Assembly (NCBI GenBank): GCA_947259955.1 | Contig: CAMYOI010000006.1 | Coordinates: forward strand, 1 to 44,094 | Direction: 5' to 3' | DNA length: 44,094 nt | Origin: an uncultured Gammaproteobacteria bacterium | GTDB lineage: Bacteria; Pseudomonadota; Gammaproteobacteria; Arenicellales; JAANXG01 | Part shown: piece by piece, positions 7,063 to 17,078 of the stretch | Numbering within the stretch: position 1 is the stretch's first letter | How the letters are laid out: each line of letters begins with the position of its first letter | Made by a program: the position numbers and the translations under genes | Notes under the pieces: generated by a model | The model's database searches: none | The model's input: the letters and a program-made list of their open reading frames with translations, nothing else | Told to the model about the DNA's origin: nothing

Positions 7063-8892
7063 GTGAGCGTGCAGGATGCCCTCGATATTCTGAAGAGCAC
7101 GTTTGGCTACCGCGAGTTCCGTCATCATCAGGCGGAGATCGTGGAGACCCTGGTCAACGGCCGCGACGCCCTGGTTCTGATGCCCACCGGCGGCGGCAAA
7201 TCCCTGTGTTATCAGATACCGGCAATGCTCCGCGACGGTGTGGGTATCGTCGTCTCGCCGCTCATCGCGCTGATGCAGGATCAGGTGGAGGCATTGGGTC
7301 AGCTCGATATTCGAGCCGCATTTGCCAATTCCTCAATGGATGTCAGGGCACAGCGTCAGGTAGAAAACGCGCTGTTGGCTGGTGATCTGGATCTTTTGTA
7401 CATCGCACCGGAGCGCCTGCTCAAGGAGCATACGCTGAATCTGCTGAGCCGGTCACAACTCGCTTTGTTCGCCATCGACGAAGCGCACTGCGTGTCGCAA
7501 TGGGGACACGATTTTCGTCGCGAGTACCAGCAGCTGTTCGTATTACATCAACGTTTTCCCGATATACCGCGAATCGCCCTGACGGCAACCGCTGACGCCC
7601 GTACACGTAAAGAGATCGTTTCGCAGCTTGATCTGCGCGATGCCGCGGTTTTTGTCAACAGCTTCGACAGACCCAACATTCGCTACACCATTAACGAGGG
7701 TCAGAATGCGCGTGACCGGCTGTGGCGATTTATCGAACTCGAACACGTCGATGATGCTGGTATCATATACTGTCTGTCGAGAAAAAAGGTGCAGGCAGTC
7801 GCGGCCTGGTTATCCGCGAAAGGCAGGACCGCCCTGCCCTACCATGCCGGATTGTCCGACGAAACCAGGCGCCTGCATCTGCAGCGTTTTCTGTACGAAG
7901 ATGGTGTCATCATAGTCGCGACCATTGCTTTCGGCATGGGGATCGACAAACCGGACGTTCGATTCGTCGCCCATCTCAACCTGCCTAAAAGTATCGAAGC
8001 CTACTATCAGGAGACCGGCCGTGCGGGCCGAGACGGACAACCTGCCAACGCCTGGATGGCCTACGGACTCCAGGACGTAATATTGCTGCGGCAAATGTCT
8101 CAGGAATCCGATGCCGACGAACAGCACAAACGCGTGACCTGGTCGAAACTCGAGGCGTTGCTAGGCCTCTGTGAACAGACATCGTGCCGTCGACAGGCAC
8201 TGTTATCCTATTTCGGAGAACAGCTTGACGCTCCATGCGGAAACTGTGACAACTGTCTCGATCCCCCCGAGACATGGGACGGCACCGAGGCCGCGCAAAA
8301 AGTGCTCTCCTGCGTCTATCGCGCCGGCCAGCGCTTTGGCGTCAACTACATTATCGATTTATTAACGGGCAAGGCCGACGAACGAATTCTACGGAACCGT
8401 CACGACGGGCTGAGCACCTTCGGCATCGGGACCGGGCACACGGCAGCGGAGTGGCGAAGCATTTTCAGGCAACTCGTTGCGCAGGGCTATCTTGTTTCGG
8501 ATATAGTTGGACACGGAACGTTGCGGCTGACGGAAAAGGCCCGCCCTCTGTTGCGGGGAGAACACGCCATGCAGATGCGCCGCCAGCGCAAACCGCTCAA
8601 AACGAAGGAATCCAAAACAGTTTCTTTCGCGACTCTTTCGGGTGTCGATTCGCAACTGTTCGAAAAACTGCGCGCGTATCGGTCACAACTTGCGCACCAG
8701 CGTGCCATCCCGCCCTACATCATTTTTCATGACAAAACGCTGCATGAAATGGCGCAACAACGCCCGAGAAACGAAAACGACCTGCGGGCCATCACCGGGG
8801 TGGGCGAGAAAAAACTTTTAGAGTACGGCGCCGGATTCCTGAATATTGTTGAGGAATTCATGACGTCACTGAACGTTCCGGAAAGCCGATAA
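7063..8892 (+). CDS. recQ: ATP-dependent DNA helicase RecQ
   Basis: 609 residues, the usual RecQ length. It unwinds DNA 3' to 5' in recombination and fork repair. Motifs in order: Walker A GGGKS at 43-47, DEAH at 139-142 followed by the RecQ aromatic-rich loop ([10 protein letters not shown]), motif [13 protein letters not shown], the RecQ zinc site (a Cys pair group around CGNCDNC), a winged-helix RQC domain and a C-terminal HRDC domain ending with the [11 protein letters not shown] helix-hairpin. The start is GTG at 7063 in the context ATGTGAGCGTG; no strong ribosome site is seen. The next gene follows after 10 bases. Confidence 0.95.
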   Translation: MSVQDALDILKSTFGYREFRHHQAEIVETLVNGRDALVLMPTGGGKSLCYQIPAMLRDGVGIVVSPLIALMQDQVEALGQLDIRAAFANSSMDVRAQRQVENALLAGDLDLLYIAPERLLKEHTLNLLSRSQLALFAIDEAHCVSQWGHDFRREYQQLFVLHQRFPDIPRIALTATADARTRKEIVSQLDLRDAAVFVNSFDRPNIRYTINEGQNARDRLWRFIELEHVDDAGIIYCLSRKKVQAVAAWLSAKGRTALPYHAGLSDETRRLHLQRFLYEDGVIIVATIAFGMGIDKPDVRFVAHLNLPKSIEAYYQETGRAGRDGQPANAWMAYGLQDVILLRQMSQESDADEQHKRVTWSKLEALLGLCEQTSCRRQALLSYFGEQLDAPCGNCDNCLDPPETWDGTEAAQKVLSCVYRAGQRFGVNYIIDLLTGKADERILRNRHDGLSTFGIGTGHTAAEWRSIFRQLVAQGYLVSDIVGHGTLRLTEKARPLLRGEHAMQMRRQRKPLKTKESKTVSFATLSGVDSQLFEKLRAYRSQLAHQRAIPPYIIFHDKTLHEMAQQRPRNENDLRAITGVGEKKLLEYGAGFLNIVEEFMTSLNVPESR

Positions 8893-8902
8893 AATCCGAC
8901 TG

Positions 8903-9757
8903 GTGCGAGCCCTGTTCATATTCGTCGTAACCGCATTGGCGTCTGCGGGCTGCTCGATTCTCGACACGGTTAACACGCTTTCATCGGAAAGCGGCAGTTC
9001 TTCCGTTGGTGACATCGCGTACGGCCCGCATCCACGTCAACGGCTCGACCTTTACCGGCCCGATAAGCCCGGTAACGATAGCGCAATCATCGTGTTTTTC
9101 TACGGCGGTGCCTGGGCCAGCGGCGAACGCTCGGAGTACGAATTCGTGGCGCGCAGGCTGGCGACTCTGGGTCACTATGTCGTAGTGCCGGACTACAGGT
9201 TATATCCGGAGGTGACTTTTCCGGATTTCGTATATGACGGTGCCGACGCCACGGCGTATGTCATGAGAAACATGACCGAACTTGCCGGCGTGACGCGCCC
9301 GCTTTTTCTTGCAGGTCATTCAGCGGGCGCCCATATCGCCATGCTGCTGGCGGTGGATCCTCGATACCTAGCCCGGGTGGGGCGTGATCGCAGTGAACTG
9401 GCCGGGGTGATCGGTCTGGCCGGGCCCTACGATTTTCTGCCGCTCGAATCGGACAGTCTGAAGCGGATTTTCCCAACTCCCGAGACGCGGCGCGACTCTC
9501 AGCCGGTGAACTTCGTCGATGCCGGCCAGCCGCCGGTATTTCTTGCGCACGGCGACCGGGACGAACGGGTGTGGTTGCGCAATTCGTTGAATATGACCGA
9601 GAAGCTGGAATCGGCTGGAAACAGCGTAACGCTAAAAATATACCCGGGGTTCGATCACACCGACCTGATCAAGCCATTCGTGTCGTTTGTTGATGACGAT
9701 GCCGGGATTCTGCGGGATATCGAGGCGTTTATCTCGGCACAAGCGGCAAAGAATTAA
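8903..9757 (+). CDS. Alpha/beta-hydrolase-fold putative lipoprotein (esterase/acylhydrolase)
   Basis: 284 residues, GTG start ten bases after recQ. The N-terminus is a hydrophobic signal ending in SAGC, which would make C17 the lipid-modified residue, although the -3 position is Ser rather than the usual Leu. The hydrolase core has the oxyanion-type segment FYGGAWASG (66-74), nucleophile elbow GHSAG with S140, acid D220 in HGDRDERV and H252 in GFDHTD, so the triad is complete. The family resembles carboxylesterases and arylformamidases; substrate is unknown. Probably attached to the envelope facing the periplasm. Confidence 0.85.
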   Translation: MRALFIFVVTALASAGCSILDTVNTLSSESGSSSVGDIAYGPHPRQRLDLYRPDKPGNDSAIIVFFYGGAWASGERSEYEFVARRLATLGHYVVVPDYRLYPEVTFPDFVYDGADATAYVMRNMTELAGVTRPLFLAGHSAGAHIAMLLAVDPRYLARVGRDRSELAGVIGLAGPYDFLPLESDSLKRIFPTPETRRDSQPVNFVDAGQPPVFLAHGDRDERVWLRNSLNMTEKLESAGNSVTLKIYPGFDHTDLIKPFVSFVDDDAGILRDIEAFISAQAAKN

Positions 9758-9778
9758 ATCGCGTTTATATCGGTGTGC

Positions 9779-9803
9779 AATCGTGGCTGAACCAATCACG
9801 ATT
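9779..9803. terminator. Inverted repeat between convergent genes
   Basis: AATCGTG (9779-9785) and CACGATT (9797-9803) pair around an eleven-base loop in the 97-base gap between the convergent lipoprotein and slipin genes. It is symmetric, so it could serve both strands, but lacks a clear T run. Confidence 0.3.
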
Positions 9804-9854
9804 CGTCCACTGCGGGCCTGAATCCCGCTCTTAACCAAATCGGGCGAGCTGGTT

Positions 9855-10637
9855 TTACTCGTCGTTTGCCTTGTCGTCGCTGCCCCACCGTTGCGCCGCC
9901 TTCAGCATCTCGATTGGAAACGGGAAAAAGATGGTCTGATTGCGCTCATGGGACATGTCCATCATAGTCTGCAGATAACGCAGCGTAATCGAGTCGGGTT
10001 GGCCGCGCAGTACCCCCGCCGCTTCGGTCAGCTTGTATGAAGCCTGTAGTTCTCCCTCGGCGGAGATGACCTTGGCTCGCCGCATCCGCTCGGCTTCGGC
10101 CTGACGTGCGATCGCCCGCACCATGCTCTCATCGAGGTCCACGTGCTTGATCTCAACGTTGGCTACCTTGATCCCCCACGCGTCGGTCTGCTTGTCGAGA
10201 ATATGCTGGATGTCATTGTTGAGCTTCTCACGTTCCGCGAGCATTTCGTCCAGTTCGTGTTGACCGAGGACCGAACGCAGCGTTGTCTGCGCCAGCTGGC
10301 TGGTGGCTTCATGAAATTGCTCAACCTGGATAATGGCCTTCTCCGGATCCACGACCCGGTAATACACCACCGCGTTGACCTTCACGGAAACGTTGTCTCG
10401 CGAAATCACATCCTGGGTTGGCACGTCCAGTACCCGCGTTCGCAGGTCTACCCGGACCATCTGCTGTATGGGGGGCACGATGATGATCAGGCCGGGACCT
10501 TTGACCGTCTGGAACCGACCGAGAAAAAACACCACCCCACGCTGGTACTCGCGCAGTATTTTGATAATCAGGAACGCGATGATGATGACCAGCGCGAACG
10601 CGGTCACGAAAAAAGGATTCACCAGAAAATTCATCAT
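9855..10637 (-). CDS. Slipin (SPFH/band 7 membrane protein)
   Basis: 260 residues. One N-terminal membrane segment ([20 protein letters not shown]) is followed by the SPFH domain with [13 protein letters not shown], then a helical region ([16 protein letters not shown]) typical of slipins. The start is set at 10637, where ATGATGA overlaps the stop of nfeD and GAGGAG precedes it; a frame extending to 10736 would run into nfeD and is not needed. The pairing of slipin with the NfeD-type protease is a well-known conserved pair in which the protease acts on the stomatin-like partner (shown for the archaeal PH1510/PH1511 pair). Membrane microdomain role is inferred. Confidence 0.92.
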   Translation of the reverse strand: MMNFLVNPFFVTAFALVIIIAFLIIKILREYQRGVVFFLGRFQTVKGPGLIIIVPPIQQMVRVDLRTRVLDVPTQDVISRDNVSVKVNAVVYYRVVDPEKAIIQVEQFHEATSQLAQTTLRSVLGQHELDEMLAEREKLNNDIQHILDKQTDAWGIKVANVEIKHVDLDESMVRAIARQAEAERMRRAKVISAEGELQASYKLTEAAGVLRGQPDSITLRYLQTMMDMSHERNQTIFFPFPIEMLKAAQRWGSDDKANDE

Positions 10638-12079
10638 TTCTCCTCGACAGGTTCTACAATCAGGGTTAAACCATCCAGTTCCCGCACCTTGACCCGTTGT
10701 CCTTCGCGTACCGGCCGCTCGGTTCGGGCCGACCACAATTCGCCGTGAATGTGGACGTTTCCGGTGCCCTCAAAGTCCTCCAACGCTTCGCCAACGCTTC
10801 CAAGCATCTGCTCCCGACCGCTGACGACGGGTTTTTTGCGCTGGCCCAGGGCGATGGAGATCAGGGCAAAGACAAACAGAGCGGTGAGGGCGGTCACCGT
10901 CACGATCAGGGGGATTGAAAGCTGGAATGCCTCGATCTCCGTTTCTATCAGGATCAGGGAGCCGATTATGAACGCCGCCGCTCCGCCAATACCCAGCACG
11001 CCGAAACTCGGCACGAATAGCTCACCTACCATAAACGCGATGCCGAGCAGTATCAGCGCCAAACCCGCGTAGTTCACCGGCAGAACGTGGAATGCATACA
11101 ATGCCAATAACAGGCAGATCGCTCCCAGCACGCCCGGAAACATCGCGCCGGGATTGGACAGCTCGAAAAACAAACCGTATACACCCAGAATAATCAGAAT
11201 GTACGCGACATTGGGATTGGTGATGACGGCCAGCAATCTGGTACGCCAGTCGGGCTCAACCGTTTCGACAACGAGATCCCCGGTGTCCAATTGCAATGCG
11301 CCGCTCTGCAGATTCACGCTGCGGCCGTCCAGCTGTTGGAGCAGATCGGGAATGTCCTTGGCGACCAGGTCGATGACGTTTTGCTCCAGGGCATCCTCGG
11401 CGGTCAGGTTTACCGCCGAGCGCACGGCCTCGACCGCCCACTCTTCGTTCCGCCCGCGCAGCCGGGCGAGTCCTTTAATATACGCCACGGCGTCGTTGAT
11501 CACTTTGCGCTGCAGGGCACTACCCTGCTCGGTCGATTCCGATTCCGACCCGGTGCCTTCTGCTGTCTCGTCGTCTGGTTCCGCGGTCTTGCCGGATTTT
11601 TTGCCTTCGGCCGGTTTTTTCTGTTCGCCGAGCCCGCCGGGCGTCATGCTTACCGGCGTGGCCGAACCAAGATTGGTCGCAGGAGCCATCGCCGCCGCGT
11701 GACTGGCATACATAATGTACGTGCCGGCGCTGGCGGCTCGCGATCCCGGCGGTGAGACGTAAGCGATTATCGGTACACTGCTGGCTAGTATCGCGCTGAT
11801 AATCTCCCGCATCGAGGTATCCAATCCGCCAGGGGTGTTCATCCGCAGGATGACCAACGCCACTCCGGCGGTTCCGGCCTCCTCGATGCCGCGCACGATG
11901 AAATCGCTGGATGCCGGCCCTATCGCCCCCTCCAGCTCCAGCACGATAGCCCGCCGCGCCTCGGTCTGCCCGGTCGCCAACGCGGTGGTCAGAACGAGCA
12001 CAAGGCCCGCAGCCAAGGCCGCAATCCCTGTGGAAAACGCGAATCTGCGGGGTAAATCCATCACGATACCGCCCAGCAA
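10634..12079 (-). CDS. nfeD: NfeD1-type membrane serine protease (ClpP class)
   Basis: 481 residues. N-terminal signal or membrane segment, then a ClpP/crotonase-like protease domain with [16 protein letters not shown] and the nucleophile region [15 protein letters not shown]; the downstream [14 protein letters not shown] holds the Lys expected to complete the Ser-Lys dyad. A low-complexity acidic/Lys insertion of about 45 residues lies between them. Several hydrophobic segments follow, and the C-terminus is the NfeD OB-fold. Its TGA overlaps the slipin ATG, so expression is coupled. An internal Met at codon 7 (12061) is an alternative start. Confidence 0.92.
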   Translation of the reverse strand: MLGGIVMDLPRRFAFSTGIAALAAGLVLVLTTALATGQTEARRAIVLELEGAIGPASSDFIVRGIEEAGTAGVALVILRMNTPGGLDTSMREIISAILASSVPIIAYVSPPGSRAASAGTYIMYASHAAAMAPATNLGSATPVSMTPGGLGEQKKPAEGKKSGKTAEPDDETAEGTGSESESTEQGSALQRKVINDAVAYIKGLARLRGRNEEWAVEAVRSAVNLTAEDALEQNVIDLVAKDIPDLLQQLDGRSVNLQSGALQLDTGDLVVETVEPDWRTRLLAVITNPNVAYILIILGVYGLFFELSNPGAMFPGVLGAICLLLALYAFHVLPVNYAGLALILLGIAFMVGELFVPSFGVLGIGGAAAFIIGSLILIETEIEAFQLSIPLIVTVTALTALFVFALISIALGQRKKPVVSGREQMLGSVGEALEDFEGTGNVHIHGELWSARTERPVREGQRVKVRELDGLTLIVEPVEEK

Positions 12080-12242
12080 CCTAGTTAATTAGTCTAAAAA
12101 TACCAGTTCGCGGCGCCCAAGTCGCCCCGCGAATACTGGCGCCACCTCATTTCTATGACAGCAAACTCCCCGAGACGTTGCACGGCGTAGTATTCGACCG
12201 TGGCCCACACCGCATAGCGTGGATCGGACCATGGCGACCGGG

Positions 12243-13352
12243 CTACCGAACCAGGATGCTTGCAAGTCGATTCAGGATGATCCCAATCTCATCCGCTTCG
12301 AGCGGAACCAGTTCGAGGACAAGTTTTCCTTTGGTGTCGCCACTCAGCATGACCCAGATGGACGGCTCACCCGCGCGAAGCTTTTCAACCAAGGATGCGG
12401 CATCCATTCCTGCGCTGGTTGGGTCTATTGCCAGGCAGGCACGGGGAAACGGCATTCCGGCCTTGTCCGGATCCGCAGACGCACTGACCCCGGGGAGTCG
12501 ACCGGCATGTCTTACGAATTCCAATACTTTCTGTTCCTGCCGATTACGCCAATCGGCAAGGTCGAAATCCTTTCTATCCGTGAGCGCCGCAAGCGCACCA
12601 AGGATCCCTTCCTTGGTGGCTTTCATCGAACGTCCGATACCTTTTTCCTGCGCACGAACGGCATCGACCAGTTCAGGATCTCCCAGCACCAGACCCGCGG
12701 TTGGACCGGCCAAATATTTCTGTGCGCTGACTATCAGCAAATCGGCTCCCGTTGCCAGCAGTTCATCGATACGCATATCCTGCGCCGCGCCGTCGATGAT
12801 TGCAGGAAGACCATGGCGGTGGGCCGAGGATACTGCCTCTCGCATCGGAATCGATTCACCCCGAGTCAATCGGGACGAGACCAGCAAGAGACAAGCTGCG
12901 CGGTCATCCGACATTGATTCTTCCAACTGGTCGATAGAACACGCATCGTCAAAACCGGCCAGCACCGGCCTGGCGCCGGCAAGCCGTACGTCCTGGACAA
13001 TCGGGTGGCCATAGTCGACCGCATGTCCTGCTGGAAGTATCACACGGTTCGACATCCCCGCCGTGTCGGGCAGCGCCCTTATCTTTTCGATCGAAAGACC
13101 GGTCATGGTGGCCGCAACGGCAAGCGATATGCCGGCCGAAGTGCAGTGAACCACGGCCCCGGCCCGGGCGCCGGTCAGCTCCGAAATCACGCGGCTCGCG
13201 GTTGCCTGGAGCTCGTCGATAACAAAAAAATCCGACAAGGCTTCGCACACAGCCCGGCGGACGTTTTCCGTTGAGCGGGAAACCCCCAACGGGGTGTACG
13301 TCCCGTGGGCATTGATTACACGAGTCAACCCATACAGTTCGTGCGCACTCAA
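12243..13352 (-). CDS. SelA-like PLP-dependent enzyme (fold type I)
   Basis: 369 residues. The fold resembles L-seryl-tRNA(Sec) selenium transferase and D-glucosaminate-6-phosphate ammonia-lyase. K212 in SAQKYLAGPTAG should bind PLP and D188 in IIDGAAQ should contact the pyridine nitrogen. The N-terminal RVINAHGTYTPLG is also the SelA-family signature. There are no selenocysteine genes nearby and the length is short for SelA (about 460), so a lyase or racemase role on a small amino compound is more likely. The predicted start is TTG, overlapping the TGA of the DUF2237 gene (TTGA); no strong ribosome site is present, which fits coupling to the upstream gene. Confidence 0.8.
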   Translation of the reverse strand: MSAHELYGLTRVINAHGTYTPLGVSRSTENVRRAVCEALSDFFVIDELQATASRVISELTGARAGAVVHCTSAGISLAVAATMTGLSIEKIRALPDTAGMSNRVILPAGHAVDYGHPIVQDVRLAGARPVLAGFDDACSIDQLEESMSDDRAACLLLVSSRLTRGESIPMREAVSSAHRHGLPAIIDGAAQDMRIDELLATGADLLIVSAQKYLAGPTAGLVLGDPELVDAVRAQEKGIGRSMKATKEGILGALAALTDRKDFDLADWRNRQEQKVLEFVRHAGRLPGVSASADPDKAGMPFPRACLAIDPTSAGMDAASLVEKLRAGEPSIWVMLSGDTKGKLVLELVPLEADEIGIILNRLASILVR

Positions 13353-13720
13353 TTCAGATCGATGGCGTACTCGCGCAATAACTCAAGCGGAACGACCTCG
13401 AGCGCCTTGATATGGGTTTTGGTTACGTATACACGTGGCGCCTGACCGCTTTTGTAGGCTTCCAACCATCGCGCCGCACATAGGCACCAGGTGTCGCCTG
13501 GCCGCAATCCGGGGAAGTCGAAATCCGGCATCGGGGTCGAAAGGTCATTTCCCCTGGACTGAGAGAAATCCAGAAATTCACGGGTTGCCTCGATGCAGAC
13601 GGTGTGCGACCCGAGATCCTCGTCGCAGGTGTTGCATTTGCCGTCGCGGAAAAAGCCCGTCAGCGGATTTTCACCGCAAGGTTCCAGGGGCTCGCCCAGT
13701 ACATTTATCGAGTTATCCAT
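13349..13720 (-). CDS. DUF2237 family protein
   Basis: 123 residues from the chosen ATG at 13720, which opens just before the family's typical NVLGEPLEPC. Conserved segments are PLTGFFRDGKC, GSHTVC, FLDFSQSRGNDLSTP, FPGLRPGDTWCLCAARW and KALEVVPLELL. It contains several conserved Cys residues (in the PC, GKCNTC, HTVC and WCLC segments), which suggests metal binding or redox chemistry, but no function is established. Starts at 13732 or 13795 are also possible in frame. It precedes and overlaps the SelA-like gene by four bases. Confidence 0.85.
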   Translation of the reverse strand: MDNSINVLGEPLEPCGENPLTGFFRDGKCNTCDEDLGSHTVCIEATREFLDFSQSRGNDLSTPMPDFDFPGLRPGDTWCLCAARWLEAYKSGQAPRVYVTKTHIKALEVVPLELLREYAIDLN

Positions 13721-13892
13721 TTTTACACCCATCTCAGGATCGCAGCCTTCATATTGACAAAAAATGTGTGCTTCATTTTCGGCCACTCGACTCATCCCGT
13801 AAAGTGCTTTCTCACCTCGGCCGAACTGCACCCCGCGGTCGGGGCTCGGAGATTGTTGCTTAATCCACCGCCAAGATGGCAAAGTCTGCCGC

Positions 13893-14702
13893 ATGGGTGC
13901 GAATGAAAATAAATTGAAGTCAGACTTTTTCAATAGCGGCTGGTGCCGATTCCCTTTGGATCCTGATCTGGCCGCGTGGGTTCAACATTCGTTGCCGGCC
14001 GCCCGCTATGCCGTGGCTGAACCCGATAACAGGCATTGGTTTCGCTGCGGAGGCACGTGGTTCGTTGGTGTTCATGCCCTGCCAAATGATGGCCACGGCG
14101 CGGTTGGTCAGGGCCCACGGCTTAAATGTGCGGCGGTCGATTTCATCACTCATACGCTGGGTCTGAACCGATTCGAATGGGACCGCGCGCAGATTTCGGT
14201 CTGCTATCCGGGCTTTCCTCAACCCATGGACACCGAGTCGGACGCAGCTTACCGTTTTCGGCTCGATCGCGATTCGGCGCATGTAGACGGGCTTCTGGCT
14301 GAGGGCGGAGAACGCCGAAGACACCTGCGTGAGCACCACGCATTCATTCTGGGCATTCCGCTCGTCGAAACAGACGCCAAGGCCTCCCCGTTCGTCGTTT
14401 GGGAAGGCTCCCACGTGATCATCAAGGAAGTGTTCCGCGTTGCCTTGGAAGGAATACCGGCACATTCGTGGTGCGAAGTCGATATAACCAATGATTATCA
14501 TGCCGCGCGCCGACAAGTGTTCGAGAGCTGTCGGCGGATCGAGATACCGGCGAGACCGGGTGAGGCTTACCTGGTTCACAGACTTGCACTGCATGGCATG
14601 GCACCCTGGCGATCGTCGTCCACGGATTATCCCGATGGGCGGATGATTTGTTACTTCAGACCGGAAATCGGTGGTCCATTCGACTGGTTACTGGCTGCCT
14701 GA
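13893..14702 (+). CDS. PhyH-like Fe(II)/2-oxoglutarate dioxygenase
   Basis: 269 residues. H130 and D132 in DSAHVDGL form the HxD part of the iron facial triad; H229 or H234 in VHRLALHG is the distal ligand, and R250 in DGRMICYF could bind the 2-oxoglutarate carboxylate. The segment SPFVVWEGSHVI is typical of phytanoyl-CoA-dioxygenase-like enzymes. It diverges from the DUF2237/SelA-like pair across a 172-base spacer and is followed after three bases by a DMT transporter, so the two are probably co-transcribed. Substrate unknown. Confidence 0.75.
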   Translation: MGANENKLKSDFFNSGWCRFPLDPDLAAWVQHSLPAARYAVAEPDNRHWFRCGGTWFVGVHALPNDGHGAVGQGPRLKCAAVDFITHTLGLNRFEWDRAQISVCYPGFPQPMDTESDAAYRFRLDRDSAHVDGLLAEGGERRRHLREHHAFILGIPLVETDAKASPFVVWEGSHVIIKEVFRVALEGIPAHSWCEVDITNDYHAARRQVFESCRRIEIPARPGEAYLVHRLALHGMAPWRSSSTDYPDGRMICYFRPEIGGPFDWLLAA

Positions 14703-14705
14703 TCG

Positions 14706-15551
14706 ATGACACCCGTCGTTATCACCCTGGTCTTTACGGCCGCGCTGCTTCACGCGGTGTGGAATGCAATGATGAAATCCGGCGGATCGCCGGAGTTCAG
14801 CGTTGCGGCCTTTCAACTGGTCGGCGGGTTGATTTGCCTTGCTTTGGTATCTTTAGTGCCGCCGCCGGACCGTGCAAGCTGGCCCCTGATCCTGGCATCC
14901 GTCGTGATTCACAACGCCTACTATCTCACCCTCGCCCAGGCTTATCGCGCTGGGGATCTTTCGCAAGTCTATCCGCTGTTCCGCGGCCTCGCTCCCGTGA
15001 TGGTCGCCGTGGGCGCCGCCCTGGTCGCCGGAGAATGGCTCTCACCCGGTATTTGGACCGGTGTCGTACTGGTCAGCATGGGCGTGAGTAGCCTTGCTCT
15101 GTTTGGCGGGACATTCGGCCGCATGTCGCGTCAGTCTGTTTTCTGGGGGCTGACCACCTCCATCCTGATTGCCCTGTATACCGTGGTCGACGGTCTCGGT
15201 GTAAGAACCGCCGGTAACAGTCTGAGCTACATTCTCTGGCTGAACGTATTCGAAGGGATACCGATAATTTGCGTGCTGCTCGTTTTTAGAAAATCGGCGT
15301 GGTTCAGTTACATTAAGGGCAACGCAGCCGGCGTGATCGCCGGGGGCATTGCCGCATCTACCGCCTATGGACTGGTCATGTTCGCCATGAGCCTGGGCGC
15401 GATGGCCGTCGTATCCTCATTGCGGGAAACCAGCGTGATCTTCGCCGCAATTATTGGCAGCGTGTTCCTGCGTGAACCTTTCGGCGCCGCCCGCGTCCGT
15501 GCGGCCATTCTCGTCGCCGCCGGCATTATCTTGATGAAGCTGCTTGGATAG
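14706..15551 (+). CDS. EamA/DMT-family transporter
   Basis: 281 residues, almost entirely hydrophobic, consistent with about ten membrane helices made of two EamA repeats: the first contains the LAQAYRAGDLSQVYPLFRG pattern and the second AMSLGAMAVVSSLRETSVIFA. Such proteins usually export metabolites or amino acids across the inner membrane. It starts three bases after the dioxygenase gene, suggesting that it carries the substrate or product of that enzyme; this link is inference. Confidence 0.88.
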   Translation: MTPVVITLVFTAALLHAVWNAMMKSGGSPEFSVAAFQLVGGLICLALVSLVPPPDRASWPLILASVVIHNAYYLTLAQAYRAGDLSQVYPLFRGLAPVMVAVGAALVAGEWLSPGIWTGVVLVSMGVSSLALFGGTFGRMSRQSVFWGLTTSILIALYTVVDGLGVRTAGNSLSYILWLNVFEGIPIICVLLVFRKSAWFSYIKGNAAGVIAGGIAASTAYGLVMFAMSLGAMAVVSSLRETSVIFAAIIGSVFLREPFGAARVRAAILVAAGIILMKLLG

Positions 15552-15571
15552 TATGGACTTCGACCAGATTT

Positions 15572-16456
15572 TCAGGGATCGCCCGAACCGGAAATAGCCC
15601 GGGCAGCCTCGAGGAGGTTGACGAAATAGTCTTCGGCCAGGGGGTCGAGCGCCACGACCCGCCCGCCTATCTCCGCTGCCAGGGTTGCCGCTATCCGGTC
15701 GCTGAATTGCTTTTGTACGAATATCGTACTGATCCCCTCCCGCTGGATCATTTCTATCAAACGCGCCAGTGCGCGGGGCCCGGGCTCTTTGCCTTCATGT
15801 TCGACTGCCAACTGCTCCAAACCGTAGGCGCGGGAAAAGTATCCCCACGCCGGATGGAACACCAGAAACCGCCTGCTTTCGGCACGTTCGGTGAGGCCTC
15901 GAATGTTGGTGTCGAGCTCGAACAAATCTGCGATAAAACGATCGGTATTGCTTTCGTACGAATCGCGGTTTACTGGATCGATCTCTAGCAGATAGTCACG
16001 AATCGTAGCGGCAATCTGCCTCACCACCATCGGATCGAGCCAGATGTGTGGATCCAGTCCCGAGTGTGAATGGCTGTCGGCATTATTCGCAGCATTGCCG
16101 GGGTCCAATGCCTTAGTTTTCATGGGGATCAATTCGATGCCTTTGCGCACATCGATAACCATCAGGCCTGGATTGGCCGCCTCGATCCTTTCCATCCAGA
16201 CCGTTTCGAACGGTGCACCGATACGCACAAATGCGTTCGCTTCCGCCAGATCCGCCATCTGCCGCGGGGTGGGCTCATAGGTTGCCGGGCTGTGTCCCGG
16301 CTGCACCATGCTCTCCACATCGACGTGTTCTCCGCCGACGCGCTCGACGAAATGCTTGAGTGGGAGCACGCTGACAAAAAGTTTGATCTGGGCAGAGCCG
16401 GCGGGGCTCCAGCACGCGCTCAGAAAACACAGCAAAAAGGCCAGGGTCGATCGCAT
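15572..16456 (-). CDS. ZnuA-like metal-binding ABC substrate-binding protein
   Basis: 294 residues with the start chosen at MRSTLAFLLCFLSAC; this avoids a 64-residue extension that would overlap the DUF1285 gene. LSAC is a good lipobox, so C15 may be lipidated. Expected zinc or manganese ligands are H55 (GHSPATYEP), H137 (DPHIWLDP), H201 (FHPAWGYF) and D271 (ALDPLAEDY). The His-containing flexible loop (SHSHSG, about 128-133) is short compared with ZnuA. No permease, ATPase or Zur gene is adjacent, so it may serve a transporter encoded elsewhere. It converges with the DMT transporter gene 20 bases away. Confidence 0.85.
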   Translation of the reverse strand: MRSTLAFLLCFLSACWSPAGSAQIKLFVSVLPLKHFVERVGGEHVDVESMVQPGHSPATYEPTPRQMADLAEANAFVRIGAPFETVWMERIEAANPGLMVIDVRKGIELIPMKTKALDPGNAANNADSHSHSGLDPHIWLDPMVVRQIAATIRDYLLEIDPVNRDSYESNTDRFIADLFELDTNIRGLTERAESRRFLVFHPAWGYFSRAYGLEQLAVEHEGKEPGPRALARLIEMIQREGISTIFVQKQFSDRIAATLAAEIGGRVVALDPLAEDYFVNLLEAARAISGSGDP

Positions 16457-16517
16457 CCGTGTAGCCGCGGCGTGGGGTGTCGTTTCTTTTTCAGGATACG
16501 GGGCGAATGCAAGCGAT

Positions 16518-17075
16518 CTATTCGCTCGTCGATCCCAACACCCAGAATTTTTCCCGGCTAACCACACCGAGCATCTCGCGACCATCAATGTTTCGAGTGG
16601 TACCGGACTCCGCAATTTCGTAGAACACGCTGCGGCCCAGCAGCGCATCCAGACGGTCCCGGATCCGGATCAACGGAACCGGGCCCCGGTCGTCTTCCTC
16701 CACCCACAGCGGATGGTCGGAATCGACGACAACCACATCACCGACATTGGTCTGAAAAGCGATTGCAGCACCCGTGGTCTCGACAATCGACTCCATTTTC
16801 ACCGCGATGAACGGGGCAAGATCTACCTGTACGAGGATCTTTTCATGGGGCGTAATCAGAAAGAAGCCATCGTCGTCCCGGCGGAGCAGGGTAGAAAAAA
16901 GCCTTACCATCTCCGGTCTGTCGATCGACGACCCCTGGTGGAACCAGGTGCCGTCCCGGCCAATGCGCATATCGATATCCTGAACACAATCCGGATGCCA
17001 GCGATGCACCGGGGGCAGATCGGTGCGCGCATGGTGACGCAATGCCTGAATCAATGAATCCGGATCGAAGGCCAC
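16518..17075 (-). CDS. DUF1285 family protein
   Basis: 185 residues matching the DUF1285 pattern: VHRWHPDC near the N-terminus, a segment DMRIGRDGTWFHQGSSIDRPEMVRLF and the later FLITPHEK motif, with a predicted beta-rich fold. No enzymatic residues are evident. It starts four bases after the DUF2520 gene (upstream on this strand) and lies 61 bases before the ZnuA-like gene, so the three may form one transcript. Function unknown. Confidence 0.85.
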   Translation of the reverse strand: MAFDPDSLIQALRHHARTDLPPVHRWHPDCVQDIDMRIGRDGTWFHQGSSIDRPEMVRLFSTLLRRDDDGFFLITPHEKILVQVDLAPFIAVKMESIVETTGAAIAFQTNVGDVVVVDSDHPLWVEEDDRGPVPLIRIRDRLDALLGRSVFYEIAESGTTRNIDGREMLGVVSREKFWVLGSTSE

Positions 17076-17078
17076 GGA

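Noticed and set aside
12178-13014. Rightward frames of 230-280 codons opposite the SelA-like gene
   Set aside because: The opposite strand has an intact PLP enzyme with catalytic residues; the antisense frames give Ser/Arg-rich text without motifs.
12243-13352. Selenocysteine synthase SelA and a selenoprotein system
   Set aside because: The protein is about 90 residues too short and no selB, selD or tRNA-Sec is nearby.
16457-16648. 64-residue N-terminal extension of the ZnuA-like protein
   Set aside because: It overlaps the DUF1285 gene and precedes a complete signal sequence starting at 16456.
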